The notes beneath the pieces were generated by a model that searched no databases, had not been told where the DNA came from, and saw only the letters and a program-made list of their open reading frames with translations. The translations under genes and the position numbers were made by a program. 64,000 bases of DNA from the NCBI GenBank assembly GCA_002472275.1, contig DKRQ01000019.1, positions 1-64,000 on the forward strand, written 5' to 3'. The DNA is from Caryophanales bacterium UBA7278 (lineage in GTDB: Bacteria > Bacillota_I > Bacilli_A > RFN20 > CAG-826). Shown here piece after piece: positions 32,065-40,722 of this stretch (position 1 is the stretch's first letter; every line of letters begins with the position of its first letter).

Positions 32065-34557
32065 TTATTTGGCGAACTTGCTGGTGCCGATCTGGCTGCC
32101 GTTGAGGACGTAGATGCGGATGTTGCCCTGTCCCGAAGCGGAGGCGGTGAAGGAGGTACCGTTCTTCGTGTCGCCGGTGATGAGGTCGACGTATTTGCCG
32201 TTGGGAAGTCCGGAGAACGTGGCGGTTCCGCTCATGACGACGCAGGCGACCGAATCGATACCGTCGTCGGTGTACCTCTTGATGAAGGCCAGATCGCCGA
32301 CGGACTTGTATTGTCCCATCTGGAGGGCCTTGCAGGAGAGGCGGGCGCGGTTGAGGACCTGCAGGTGCTTGGAGAGGTCGCTCTTGAGGGTGTTGCTGAC
32401 TTCGCCGGTGGCGGTGGCTTGGCCGAATCCGCTGACGTTCACCGTGCCTTCCAGGTGGTCGCCGTAATAGGCGCGGCCGGTTTCGGCGAGCGGCTTATTC
32501 AGACCGGCGTCGATTTCCTGGCCCTTCTGGAACTGGGTCTCGGTGCCGTAGAAGAGGCAGGGGATGCCGCGGAAGGTGAACATGAGGTTCATCTTCTCGG
32601 CCCATTCGGCGGGGGAGAAATTGGGGCGGACCTTCTCGTCGGGTTCGGGGGAATAGTCGTGGGAGTCGACGTATACAACGTTGTATGTAGCGTCATTGAA
32701 ATGGCAATCGTCTTTGACGGCATCGCTGTAGGCCTTGCCGACGTTGGCGAAGGAACGGTGCATGCGGAAGTCGATGACCGAGGCGCCCGAGGCCTTGCTA
32801 TGGTCGGGGGCGTGGTAGGTGGTGCCGTTGAGGTAGCAGTTATTGGAAGTCCTGCCGGAATCGGAGGAGTCTTTGACGTAATCGTAATAATGCTGCTTGG
32901 CGGAGGCGTAGTTGGTCGCCTTGTCGCCCCAAGGATAGCTCTTCTCTTCCTTCCAGGTGTAAAAGGAGGGCGAAAGGGAGGGGATGCCGTGGTTATATAG
33001 TTCGGTGACGCGGGCGCAGACTTCGCCGAACATGAAGAAGTAGTCGTCGCCCCTACAGCGCCGCGCGTATTCGCGCAGGGCGGGGAAGAAGTACTTGTTC
33101 AGGGTGAGGCGGTTGATGTGCTTGAGCGTATCGATGCGGAAGGCGTCGACGCCCATGCGGATGAAGTGGCCGTAGGAATCGACGAGGTATTCGGCGACGC
33201 GGGGGTTCTCGGTGTTAAGGTCGATGCAGTCGCCGGCGATGTTCTTGACCTGCTCGTCCTGCACTTCCCAGGAGCCGAGGCCGCCGTCGTGGTGGTAGAT
33301 GCCCTGCGGATCGCCTTCGTCGCTCATCATCGTCTTGACGCGGGCCTGGAACTGATCCTCGCCTTTCATGACGCCGTAGTTGGGGAACATCTTCAGGAGC
33401 GGGCCGTTGACGTTGAGCTTGATGGAGCCGTTCATGTCGTCGGGATCGACGGTGGGATCCTTGATGAACATCGGGAAGAGGTGCTCGTCGCCGAAGTTGC
33501 CGGTGTGGTTGAAGACGACGTCGAGGCAGATCTTCATGTCGCGCTTGTGGGCTTCGTTGATGACGGTCTGGAAGTCGATGTCCTCCGAATAGTAACGCGG
33601 GTCGACCATGCTATGGTTGATGGAGTGGTAGCCGTGGTAGTCGTAGCCAGAGGCGTTGGAGACGACGGGGGTGATCCAGATAGCGGTGAAGCCGAGGGCC
33701 TTGATGTAGTCCATCTTCTCGATGAGGCCCTTGAAGTCGCCGCGCCAGGCGGGATCCTTGCCTTTGTTGACGCCGCCGTCCCAACAATCGGCGTCGTTGC
33801 TCGGATCGCCGTTATAGAAACGGCTCGTGATGGCGAAGTAGATGGAATCCTCGCGGAAGTCCTTGCGGGCACCGTTGTATTTGTTGATGCAGGTCCAATA
33901 GGAGGAGGGGTGGGTTTGCCAGAAGGTGAAGTCGGTGTAGCTTGCGGCGTTATCGACGCCACCGGTATAGGCGCCCGGCCCTTCGATGGTGCTCACCTCG
34001 GTCGAGGGGGCGCTGCCTCCGCCGGGATTAGGCATCGTTTGCGATTTCTGGAATCCGGCCGATTTGGTGTACCAATAGTAGCCGGCTCCGTTGACGACGT
34101 CGGTTAGGTCGGCCGTCTGGCCCGCGGTGCCATTGAAAATGACGTTAAAAGCGGTGACAGTCGGGCTTTCGAAGGTATAGGCATACCAATTGTCGTCATA
34201 GGAATCCATGGCATCGCCAGGCCAGGCCGATGTTAGCTCTTGCTGAGCGGTGACCCAGGCATAGACGTTGCTATAACCGGTGTTCTTCGCGCAAAAGAGG
34301 ACGATGTTCTGGGTGTCGGGCATCGTGGTGCCGGACCAGGGCGGTTCCTGCGAGGAACTGCGGCTGGAGCTGGAGCTTCCGCCACCGGAGCCGCTTTGGC
34401 TCGAGGAAGGGGCTCCGCTTTGGCCGGATTGGCCACTGGCGGAAGAAGAGGATGGTTCTCCACCTGAGGTTCCGCTTGAGGCGGGGGTGCCTCCACATCC
34501 GGTCAAGGAAAGGAGGGAAACGACGGAAAGACTGAGAATGAACTTACGACGTGTCAT
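32065..34557 (-). CDS. GH13 alpha-amylase/neopullulanase lipoprotein with N-terminal starch-binding module
   Basis: An 830-residue cell-surface enzyme that hydrolyses alpha-1,4 (possibly alpha-1,6) bonds in starch. Lipobox LTGC at residue 21, then a Ser/Gly-rich linker to about 80. A CBM26-like module (about 85-165) shows VYAWVTAQQELTSAWPGDAM, WYAYTFES and FNVIFNGT. The GH13 domain (about 235-740) contains the nucleophile Asp in VDAFRIDTLKH, the acid/base Glu in FMFGEV, and the transition-state Asp in YVDSHD. A maltodextrin could be passed to the neighbouring MFS transporter, encoded upstream on the same strand. AAAGG precedes the ATG. Confidence 0.9.
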   Translation of the reverse strand: MTRRKFILSLSVVSLLSLTGCGGTPASSGTSGGEPSSSSASGQSGQSGAPSSSQSGSGGGSSSSSRSSSQEPPWSGTTMPDTQNIVLFCAKNTGYSNVYAWVTAQQELTSAWPGDAMDSYDDNWYAYTFESPTVTAFNVIFNGTAGQTADLTDVVNGAGYYWYTKSAGFQKSQTMPNPGGGSAPSTEVSTIEGPGAYTGGVDNAASYTDFTFWQTHPSSYWTCINKYNGARKDFREDSIYFAITSRFYNGDPSNDADCWDGGVNKGKDPAWRGDFKGLIEKMDYIKALGFTAIWITPVVSNASGYDYHGYHSINHSMVDPRYYSEDIDFQTVINEAHKRDMKICLDVVFNHTGNFGDEHLFPMFIKDPTVDPDDMNGSIKLNVNGPLLKMFPNYGVMKGEDQFQARVKTMMSDEGDPQGIYHHDGGLGSWEVQDEQVKNIAGDCIDLNTENPRVAEYLVDSYGHFIRMGVDAFRIDTLKHINRLTLNKYFFPALREYARRCRGDDYFFMFGEVCARVTELYNHGIPSLSPSFYTWKEEKSYPWGDKATNYASAKQHYYDYVKDSSDSGRTSNNCYLNGTTYHAPDHSKASGASVIDFRMHRSFANVGKAYSDAVKDDCHFNDATYNVVYVDSHDYSPEPDEKVRPNFSPAEWAEKMNLMFTFRGIPCLFYGTETQFQKGQEIDAGLNKPLAETGRAYYGDHLEGTVNVSGFGQATATGEVSNTLKSDLSKHLQVLNRARLSCKALQMGQYKSVGDLAFIKRYTDDGIDSVACVVMSGTATFSGLPNGKYVDLITGDTKNGTSFTASASGQGNIRIYVLNGSQIGTSKFAK

Positions 34558-34639
34558 GGATATAAACCTTTCGCAACTTTAATTGTGAATTAAAAGGACT
34601 TGCCTTATCAATCAAGGAAGGCGGCCTATACGCTTTAGG

Positions 34640-35803
34640 CTAAGCAGACTGCTTGGGCTGTTCTGCCTTTTGGTTAGGGATAAGGACCAGGAAAAGGATG
34701 CCGAGGAGTTGGAGCCCCGCCATCAGGCCAAAGTAGGCAGGGAAAGAAATGGCGTTATAGATGGAGGCGCTGCCGTAATTCATCAAGGTAACGGTGACGT
34801 TCACGCAGCCCGTGTTGATGGTAAGGGCCTTAGGCAGGTATTTGGAGGACGCTAGGGAGCCAAGGAAGAGAGCCTGATATCCAAAGAGGAACCCTTTGCC
34901 GATCCCCGATAGGACGAAGAAAGAATAGCCATAGGCATAGGGGTCCTTCACGAAAAGGCCTAACCCTGTGCCTACCGCGCATACGACCACTGCAATGATG
35001 AGAGGGGTCTTCTTGTGCTTGATGAACTTGTCCACGAAAGGCATGAGCAAAAGGGCGACGAGCTCGACCCCCACGCCGACCGACCTCATGAGGGAATAGT
35101 CCGCGTCGGAGGTGCCAAGCCTATTGAGATAGATCGGCACCACATAGGTGACCGTGGTATACATCCCGAAGAAAAAGACGGAAGAGACGATGAAGAAGAC
35201 CAAACCTCTTTTCGATACCTGCGAAGATTCTTCTTCCGCTTCGTCTTCCTTGCTTTCTTCCGATTTAGGCAGGATGAAGGAAATCGCGAGGGCCGCCCCC
35301 GTGAGGGCGCTAGCGAAGAAATAGGCGTGAGACAAAGGGAATCGACTAAGAATCAAATAACCAAACGCCAAAGAGACGACATAGCCTAGCGTCCCGAACA
35401 AACGGATGGAGGAATAGGGGATGCCGGCTTTCTTTCCTAGTGGGGCGACATAGCCTTCCAAAAAGGTGAAAGGGGCGCCGTTACAAAAGGAGATGAGCAA
35501 GGTCAAAACGAGCAAGGAAACGAAGGTGTCGCAGAAGACATATCCAATGGCAAGGCCAGTCTCCATCACGGCGCAAAATCGGAACAACCAAATGGCTTTT
35601 GCGGGGTTTTTCGCAAAAGGCGACATTACAAAGCAGCCAATCAAAAGCGATAAAGGGATGACGGCGAGGAGGATGGATTGCTCCTGTTCGCTCATGCCCC
35701 GATTCACGAAATAGAGGGAATAGTAGCTGGTAAGGAAAGCGTCTCCCATCCAGAAGAGGAGGTAGATGGGGCAGACGGTCCATAGCAGCCTTCGTTTGGT
35801 CAT
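34640..35803 (-). CDS. MFS transporter
   Basis: A 387-residue carrier with twelve transmembrane segments in two six-helix halves separated by an acidic cytosolic loop (about 195-215). The N-terminal MGDAFLTSYYSLYFVNRGMS and the pattern GTLGYVVSLAFGYL place it in the MFS_1-like/nucleoside-H+ or LacY-type branch. The neighbouring amylase suggests a sugar substrate, but this is only context. No Shine-Dalgarno sequence; TATCAT ends 7 nt before the ATG. Confidence 0.8.
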   Translation of the reverse strand: MTKRRLLWTVCPIYLLFWMGDAFLTSYYSLYFVNRGMSEQEQSILLAVIPLSLLIGCFVMSPFAKNPAKAIWLFRFCAVMETGLAIGYVFCDTFVSLLVLTLLISFCNGAPFTFLEGYVAPLGKKAGIPYSSIRLFGTLGYVVSLAFGYLILSRFPLSHAYFFASALTGAALAISFILPKSEESKEDEAEEESSQVSKRGLVFFIVSSVFFFGMYTTVTYVVPIYLNRLGTSDADYSLMRSVGVGVELVALLLMPFVDKFIKHKKTPLIIAVVVCAVGTGLGLFVKDPYAYGYSFFVLSGIGKGFLFGYQALFLGSLASSKYLPKALTINTGCVNVTVTLMNYGSASIYNAISFPAYFGLMAGLQLLGILFLVLIPNQKAEQPKQSA

Positions 35804-35810
35804 GGCGAAG

Positions 35811-35816
35811 ATGATA
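35811..35816 (-). promoter_or_regulatory. TATCAT -10 box, leaderless layout
   Basis: On the minus strand TATCAT is followed by 7 nt and the ATG of the MFS gene. Confidence 0.5.
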
Positions 35817-35910
35817 TACCTTTCCTTCCCTTATACAAGGGTGTTACAAAAACCCGATTCCACATTTACGTGCGGACTTTATAATTTGTCCTTGGTTTTT
35901 GGAGAGCCCT

Positions 35911-37398
35911 ATGAACGCGATTGGCTTCGATAACGAAAAGTACGTGCAGATTCAATCTGAAAAGATCAGAGAAAGGATCGACGCTTTCGGCGGCAAGCTT
36001 TACCTCGAGTTCGGCGGCAAACTCTTCGACGATTTCCATGCCTCCAGGGTGCTGCCTGGCTTTAAGCCCGACACCAAACTGAAGATGCTTTTGGAGATGA
36101 AGGAACACGCCGAAATCATCGTCGTCCTTAACTCCGAGGACATCGAATCCCTCAAGGTCAGAGAGGACATCGGCATCACCTATGACCAAGACGTCCTTCG
36201 CTTGATGGACGCTTTCCGCGAGGCCGACCTCTATGTTAGTTCCGTCGTCTTGACCCGTTATGCCGGGCAAAAAGGTGTCAAGGTGTTCGAGAGGCAATTG
36301 CAAAAACTCGGCATCAAGAGCTACAAGCATTATTCGATTCCCAATTATCCCTATGACGTGGACCATATCGTCTCCAAAGACGGCTTAGGGAAGAACGAAT
36401 ACGTTGAAACCACCCGCCCGCTAGTGGTCGTGACCGCGCCTGGCCCAGGTTCAGGAAAGATGGCCACCTGCTTAAGCCAGATGTACCACGATTCCCTCCG
36501 TGGCATTAAGTCTGGATATGCCAAATTCGAGACCTTCCCGATTTGGAACCTTCCTTTGAAACATCCCGTTAACCTCGCCTACGAAGCCGCGACCGCGGAT
36601 CTAGATGACGTCAACATGATCGACCCCTATCACCTCGAGAAATACGGAATCTCCACGGTCAACTACAACAGGGACATCGAAATCTTCCCCGTTTTGAACC
36701 GCCTGATTTCCAAAATCTTTGGGCAATCCCCTTATTTCTCGCCGACCGACATGGGCGTCAACATGGCGGGCTATTGCATCTCGGACGACGCGGTTTGCGC
36801 TGAGGCGTCTAGGCAAGAGATCATCCGTCGTTACTACAAAGCCCTCATGGACAACCGCAAAGGCAGGCCGACCGAATCGGCGATCGCCAAGATCGAGAAC
36901 CTCATGAACAACAACGGTATCTCGGCTTCCGAACGCAAATGCGTCGCTCCCTGCCTCGAAAAAGCCAAGGCCACCAAAGCCCCGGCTTCCGCAATTGAAC
37001 TCAATAACGGCGAGATCATCACCGGCAAGACGAGTTCTCTTCTAGGCGCGACCGCTGCGATGATCGTGAATGCCCTCAAGCACCTCGCGGGCATCTCCGA
37101 CAACGTTTTGCTTTTGCCTAAGGCCATCATCGAGCCGATCTGCGATTTGAAAATCAAGGGATTGGGACATCATAATCCGAGGCTCCACGTCGACGATGTA
37201 TTGCTCGCCCTTTCGATTTCTGCGGTCACGAACCCCCTCGCGGATTTGGCCCTTGCCCAGCTCCCCAAGCTTAGGGGCGCCGAATCCCATTCCTCGGTCA
37301 TCCTCTCTTCAAGGGACATGGGCACGCTCAATAGGCTAGGCATCCGCCACACCTGCGAACCTTTCTACGAAACGAAGAAACTCTATCACTCGAAGTAG
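35911..37398 (+). CDS. DUF1846 family protein
   Basis: A 495-residue cytosolic protein of the DUF1846 family, whose structure is known but whose function is not. Landmarks: the N-terminal GFDNEKYVQIQSEKI and LYLEFGGKLFDDFHASRVLP (about 28-47), a nucleotide-binding-like TAPGPGSGKMATCLSQMYHD (about 174-193), and the closing DMGTLNRLGI. The ATG at 35911 follows GGAGAG; TATAAT is about 25 nt upstream. Length is standard for the family. Confidence 0.85.
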   Translation: MNAIGFDNEKYVQIQSEKIRERIDAFGGKLYLEFGGKLFDDFHASRVLPGFKPDTKLKMLLEMKEHAEIIVVLNSEDIESLKVREDIGITYDQDVLRLMDAFREADLYVSSVVLTRYAGQKGVKVFERQLQKLGIKSYKHYSIPNYPYDVDHIVSKDGLGKNEYVETTRPLVVVTAPGPGSGKMATCLSQMYHDSLRGIKSGYAKFETFPIWNLPLKHPVNLAYEAATADLDDVNMIDPYHLEKYGISTVNYNRDIEIFPVLNRLISKIFGQSPYFSPTDMGVNMAGYCISDDAVCAEASRQEIIRRYYKALMDNRKGRPTESAIAKIENLMNNNGISASERKCVAPCLEKAKATKAPASAIELNNGEIITGKTSSLLGATAAMIVNALKHLAGISDNVLLLPKAIIEPICDLKIKGLGHHNPRLHVDDVLLALSISAVTNPLADLALAQLPKLRGAESHSSVILSSRDMGTLNRLGIRHTCEPFYETKKLYHSK

Positions 37399-37408
37399 GC
37401 AAAACCTG

Positions 37409-37414
37409 TATATT
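37409..37414 (+). promoter_or_regulatory. TATATT -10 box, leaderless layout
   Basis: TATATT ends 6 nt before the ATG of the serine acetyltransferase gene, 11 nt after the DUF1846 stop. Confidence 0.5.
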
Positions 37415-37420
37415 GTCTTT

Positions 37421-38158
37421 ATGAATTTCGATTACAAAGAAGCCGCGAAAAGAATCATCCACTGGACCAACAACTATTTTTGGCGTTCCGGGTGCCTCCA
37501 CGACGAGGACCTTGGCCCCTGCGATTTCCCCTGTTTCTTCAATAAGGCCATGAAGGTAGTGGGAAGCGAGTTGACCTTCAAGGAATTCGAGGAGGAACTC
37601 CCTCCCATCAAATTCACCTTGGATACGGATCTCGATGCCGCCTATAACGGCGACCCCGCCGCCAAGAGTAAAGAGGAAATCATCGTTTCCTATCCTGGCT
37701 TCTATGCGATTTGCATCTACCGCGTCGCTCACCTTCTTTTTGAGAAAAAAGTGCCGGTTTTGCCGAGAATGATGAGCGAAATCGCGCATTCTTCGACTGG
37801 AATCGATATCCACCCTGGCGCCAAAATCGGCCGTCGTTTCTTCATCGATCACGGCACCGGCGTCGTCATCGGCGAGACCGCGGTGGTAGGGGATAACGTG
37901 CGCATTTACCAAGGCGTCACCCTCGGCGCGAAATCTCTCGTCCACGCTTCCGAACTCCGCAACGTGAAGAGGCATCCGACGATCGGCAACAACGTCATCA
38001 TCTATTCGGGGGCTTCCATCCTCGGCGGTGACACCGTCATCGGCAACAACGTCATCATCGGCTCGAACGTCTTCATCACCTTCTCCGTGGAAGACGATAA
38101 GATCGTTCGCTTCACCAGCAAAAACTATTCAATCGAAGATAGAAGGAAAGATTCCTGA
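37421..38158 (+). CDS. cysE: Serine O-acetyltransferase (CysE/EpsC-type)
   Basis: A 245-residue enzyme making O-acetylserine from serine and acetyl-CoA, the first step of cysteine synthesis. The N-terminal helical region (1-120) is of the longer EpsC-like kind; the left-handed beta-helix starts at GIDIHPGAKIG and contains the active-site DHGTGVVIGET (about 145-155), GVTLGAK and RHPTIGNNV. The C-terminus lacks the usual Cys-binding tail and may be insensitive to feedback. It is coupled by a 1-nt overlap to the fRMsr gene, so sulfur amino acid functions travel together. Confidence 0.87.
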   Translation: MNFDYKEAAKRIIHWTNNYFWRSGCLHDEDLGPCDFPCFFNKAMKVVGSELTFKEFEEELPPIKFTLDTDLDAAYNGDPAAKSKEEIIVSYPGFYAICIYRVAHLLFEKKVPVLPRMMSEIAHSSTGIDIHPGAKIGRRFFIDHGTGVVIGETAVVGDNVRIYQGVTLGAKSLVHASELRNVKRHPTIGNNVIIYSGASILGGDTVIGNNVIIGSNVFITFSVEDDKIVRFTSKNYSIEDRRKDS

Positions 38159-38631
38159 TGGGATATGACCTTCTTTTGAAGCAATGCGAGGCCAGCATCG
38201 ACCCGAGCCTTCCTTTCGCTTCGCTTTCTAACGTCAGTTCCATCCTCTTTCACGAAATTGAGGGATTGAACTGGGTTGGCTTCTATTTTGCTAAGCGCAA
38301 CAGGCTCGAGCTCGCCATGTTCCAGGGTAAGCCCGCCTGCGCCATCCTCCCGTTTGGGAAAGGGGTTTGCGCGGCTGGGTTTGGCAAGAACGAGACCGTG
38401 GTCGTCGATGATGTGTTTTCCTTCCCTGGCCACATCGCCTGCGATTCCGCGTCTAGGTCGGAAATCGTGTTGCCTCTTCGCCTTGATGGCAGACCAATTG
38501 GCGTTTTGGACATCGATAGCGATCGTCCTTCTCGCTTTGGAAACGAAGAGGCGGAATTCCTGGCCAAACTTAGGGATCTCCTTGAAGAAAAACTTCCTTT
38601 GAAGGAACTATCCCCGGCCTTATTTGATTGA
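38158..38631 (+). CDS. msrC: Free methionine-R-sulfoxide reductase (GAF type)
   Basis: A 157-residue single-GAF enzyme that reduces free methionine-(R)-sulfoxide. All three conserved Cys are visible, in FQGKPACAILPFGKGVC and FPGHIACDSASRSEIV. Length and motif order match the YebR/fRMsr family. It overlaps the end of cysE (stop TGA shares a base with the ATG), and the pairing suggests oxidative-stress protection plus sulfur assimilation. Confidence 0.9.
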   Translation: MGYDLLLKQCEASIDPSLPFASLSNVSSILFHEIEGLNWVGFYFAKRNRLELAMFQGKPACAILPFGKGVCAAGFGKNETVVVDDVFSFPGHIACDSASRSEIVLPLRLDGRPIGVLDIDSDRPSRFGNEEAEFLAKLRDLLEEKLPLKELSPALFD

Positions 38632-38707
38632 GACCTTTTGCGGCATGCCCGCCTCTTTACAGGAAAGAAATTCTTTTTTCTTTGCGCCTTATTAAAATAA
38701 GAAGGAT

Positions 38708-40720
38708 ATGAAACATAACGCGAAACCCCTGATTCTGGCCCTCTCCGGCCTTTTGCTCGCCTCTTGTGGCGGGCAACCTGTCCCAACCCCGTCTATCTCG
38801 GCATCGCCCGTGCCTAGCGGCTCCACGGCGACTGGTCTTTCTTACTCGGAGGTCTCGTTATCGAGTCTGCCCGAGATAAGCGATTCCTCCTCAGAACCCG
38901 CGCCGATTTCGGGATTAGGCGCCAAACAAAGGACCTTCTATCAGCTTCTCGTCTATTCCTTCGCCGATGGCGACGGTGACGGCGTCGGTGACTTCAAAGG
39001 CATCGTCGACCACTTGGATTACCTAGTAAAACTTGGCATCGGTGGCCTTTGGCTATCCCCCGTTTTGGAATGTGATAGCTACCACGCCTATGACGTGAAG
39101 AACTACTACAAAATCAATCCGACCTACGAAAAAGGCGGGGTCACCTTCAGCAAACTCCTCGAGAAATGCCATAAGAAAGGCATCAAGGTTTTGATGGACA
39201 TGGTCCTCAACCATTCCTCCAACAACTGCGATTGGTATACCCAGCATCCTTCCTGGTATAAAGGCCCTGACGCCTTTGGTGGCAGCATGAAGGATTTTAA
39301 TTACGACAATCAGGAACTAAGGGCTGAAATCAAAAAGGTCGGTAAGTATTGGCTTGAACAAGGCGCGGACGGTTTCCGTCTAGACGCGGCCAAGTGGATC
39401 TATAACTATGGCGGCACCACCAATGGAGCCGACGATGAGAAGAACTATGCCTGGTGGAAGGAATTCTATACCGCTTGCCAGGCCGTCAAATCCGACGTCT
39501 ACATGATTGGTGAGGTCCTCGTCGACAACAACATCAAAGACGACAGGAACTACTACAAAACCGGCATGGATTCAAACTTCAACTTCGAGATGAGGGACGT
39601 CGTCTATGACGCGACCCGTTACGCGAGTCCCAATAGCTATGTGAACCTCCTCGAGAATTTCCAAAAGGAAATCCGTGGGTACAACCCTAACGGCATCGAG
39701 GCCTCCTGCCTTTCCAACCACGACATCGGCCGTTTCTATAACTTCAATGGCGCGGATTATAGCGAGGCTCAACTTGCCCTCGCTGGCTTCCTTAACGTTT
39801 TGGCTCCTGGCGATTCCTATGTCTACTATGGCGAGGAAATCGGCCTGCAAGGCACCGCTTCGGGATGGCAGGACATGAACTACCGCACCCCGATGATGTT
39901 CGATACCGAGAAGACGAACCCCGATAAGTATCTCTATAACGTTCCGTCAAAGGTGATGAGTTCCTCCACCAAGAGTGGCAAATCCGCGGACGTTCAAGCT
40001 AAAGCCTCTGATTCTCTCTTCGCCGCTTATGCGAAAGCGATCAACGCGAAGAACAGCAACCCCTCGCTTTATAGCGGCGTGGTCAAAAAGAACAACAACG
40101 GTGGCAACTCCGAAGTCGGCTCCTTTGTTTCCACCCTTGGAAATACCTCTTTGACCGTCGTCTTCAACTGTGGTCCTAGCGAAAAGCACGTCACCTTCAA
40201 TAGCGATGTCGAGCTCAAAGGGCAAATGGCCTTTGCCGGAACATTCGGTCAAAGCGGCAAGACGATTGGTATGCCCGCTTATTCCGCGATCATTGTTAAT
40301 GGCGATCAACCGATTGCCAAGGTCGAGGCGAGCGCCGCCCCAGTGACCCCGACGAGTTCTTCCGGTATCGAACCCGATGCCTTTGGAACCGAAGTCACCG
40401 TTGAGAAGAGCGGATCCCTCACCCTCCACGTCAAAGACACGAACAACTGGGGCAGCATGAAATGCTATACCTGGGTCTCCAATGTGCCGAATACCAACTA
40501 CACTGGCTCTTGGCCTGGCTCTGCCATGACCAAAAACGGCGATTGGTACGACATTACCATTTCCCATGGCGCGACCAACGTCATCTTCAATAATGGGTCG
40601 GACCAAAAGCAAACCGTGAACCTCTACCGTAACAACCCCGGCGAATATTGGTTTGTCCCCGAAGTTAAAAGCGGCAAAGTAACCGGCAACTGGTACACCT
40701 CCAACCCCTACGCGGCCTGA
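38708..40720 (+). CDS. GH13 alpha-amylase lipoprotein with C-terminal starch-binding module
   Basis: A 670-residue surface lipoprotein (lipobox LLASC at residue 21, then a Ser/Pro-rich linker). The GH13 catalytic domain (about 75-440) begins FYQLLVYSFADGDGDGVGDF, with the nucleophile in ADGFRLDAAKW, acid/base Glu in MIGEVLV and the third acid in SNHDIG. A CBM26-like module closes the protein (about 575-670: LTLHVKDTNNWGSMKCYTW, SWPGSAMTKNGDWYDITI, VIFNNGSDQKQTVNL). It is followed after 2 nt by the subtilase gene. Confidence 0.9.
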   Translation: MKHNAKPLILALSGLLLASCGGQPVPTPSISASPVPSGSTATGLSYSEVSLSSLPEISDSSSEPAPISGLGAKQRTFYQLLVYSFADGDGDGVGDFKGIVDHLDYLVKLGIGGLWLSPVLECDSYHAYDVKNYYKINPTYEKGGVTFSKLLEKCHKKGIKVLMDMVLNHSSNNCDWYTQHPSWYKGPDAFGGSMKDFNYDNQELRAEIKKVGKYWLEQGADGFRLDAAKWIYNYGGTTNGADDEKNYAWWKEFYTACQAVKSDVYMIGEVLVDNNIKDDRNYYKTGMDSNFNFEMRDVVYDATRYASPNSYVNLLENFQKEIRGYNPNGIEASCLSNHDIGRFYNFNGADYSEAQLALAGFLNVLAPGDSYVYYGEEIGLQGTASGWQDMNYRTPMMFDTEKTNPDKYLYNVPSKVMSSSTKSGKSADVQAKASDSLFAAYAKAINAKNSNPSLYSGVVKKNNNGGNSEVGSFVSTLGNTSLTVVFNCGPSEKHVTFNSDVELKGQMAFAGTFGQSGKTIGMPAYSAIIVNGDQPIAKVEASAAPVTPTSSSGIEPDAFGTEVTVEKSGSLTLHVKDTNNWGSMKCYTWVSNVPNTNYTGSWPGSAMTKNGDWYDITISHGATNVIFNNGSDQKQTVNLYRNNPGEYWFVPEVKSGKVTGNWYTSNPYAA

Positions 40721-40722
40721 TT

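Noticed and set aside
32311..34107. Long plus-strand readings opposite the amylase gene
   Set aside because: Val/Asp/Gly-rich shadows of a GH13 gene with clear catalytic motifs.
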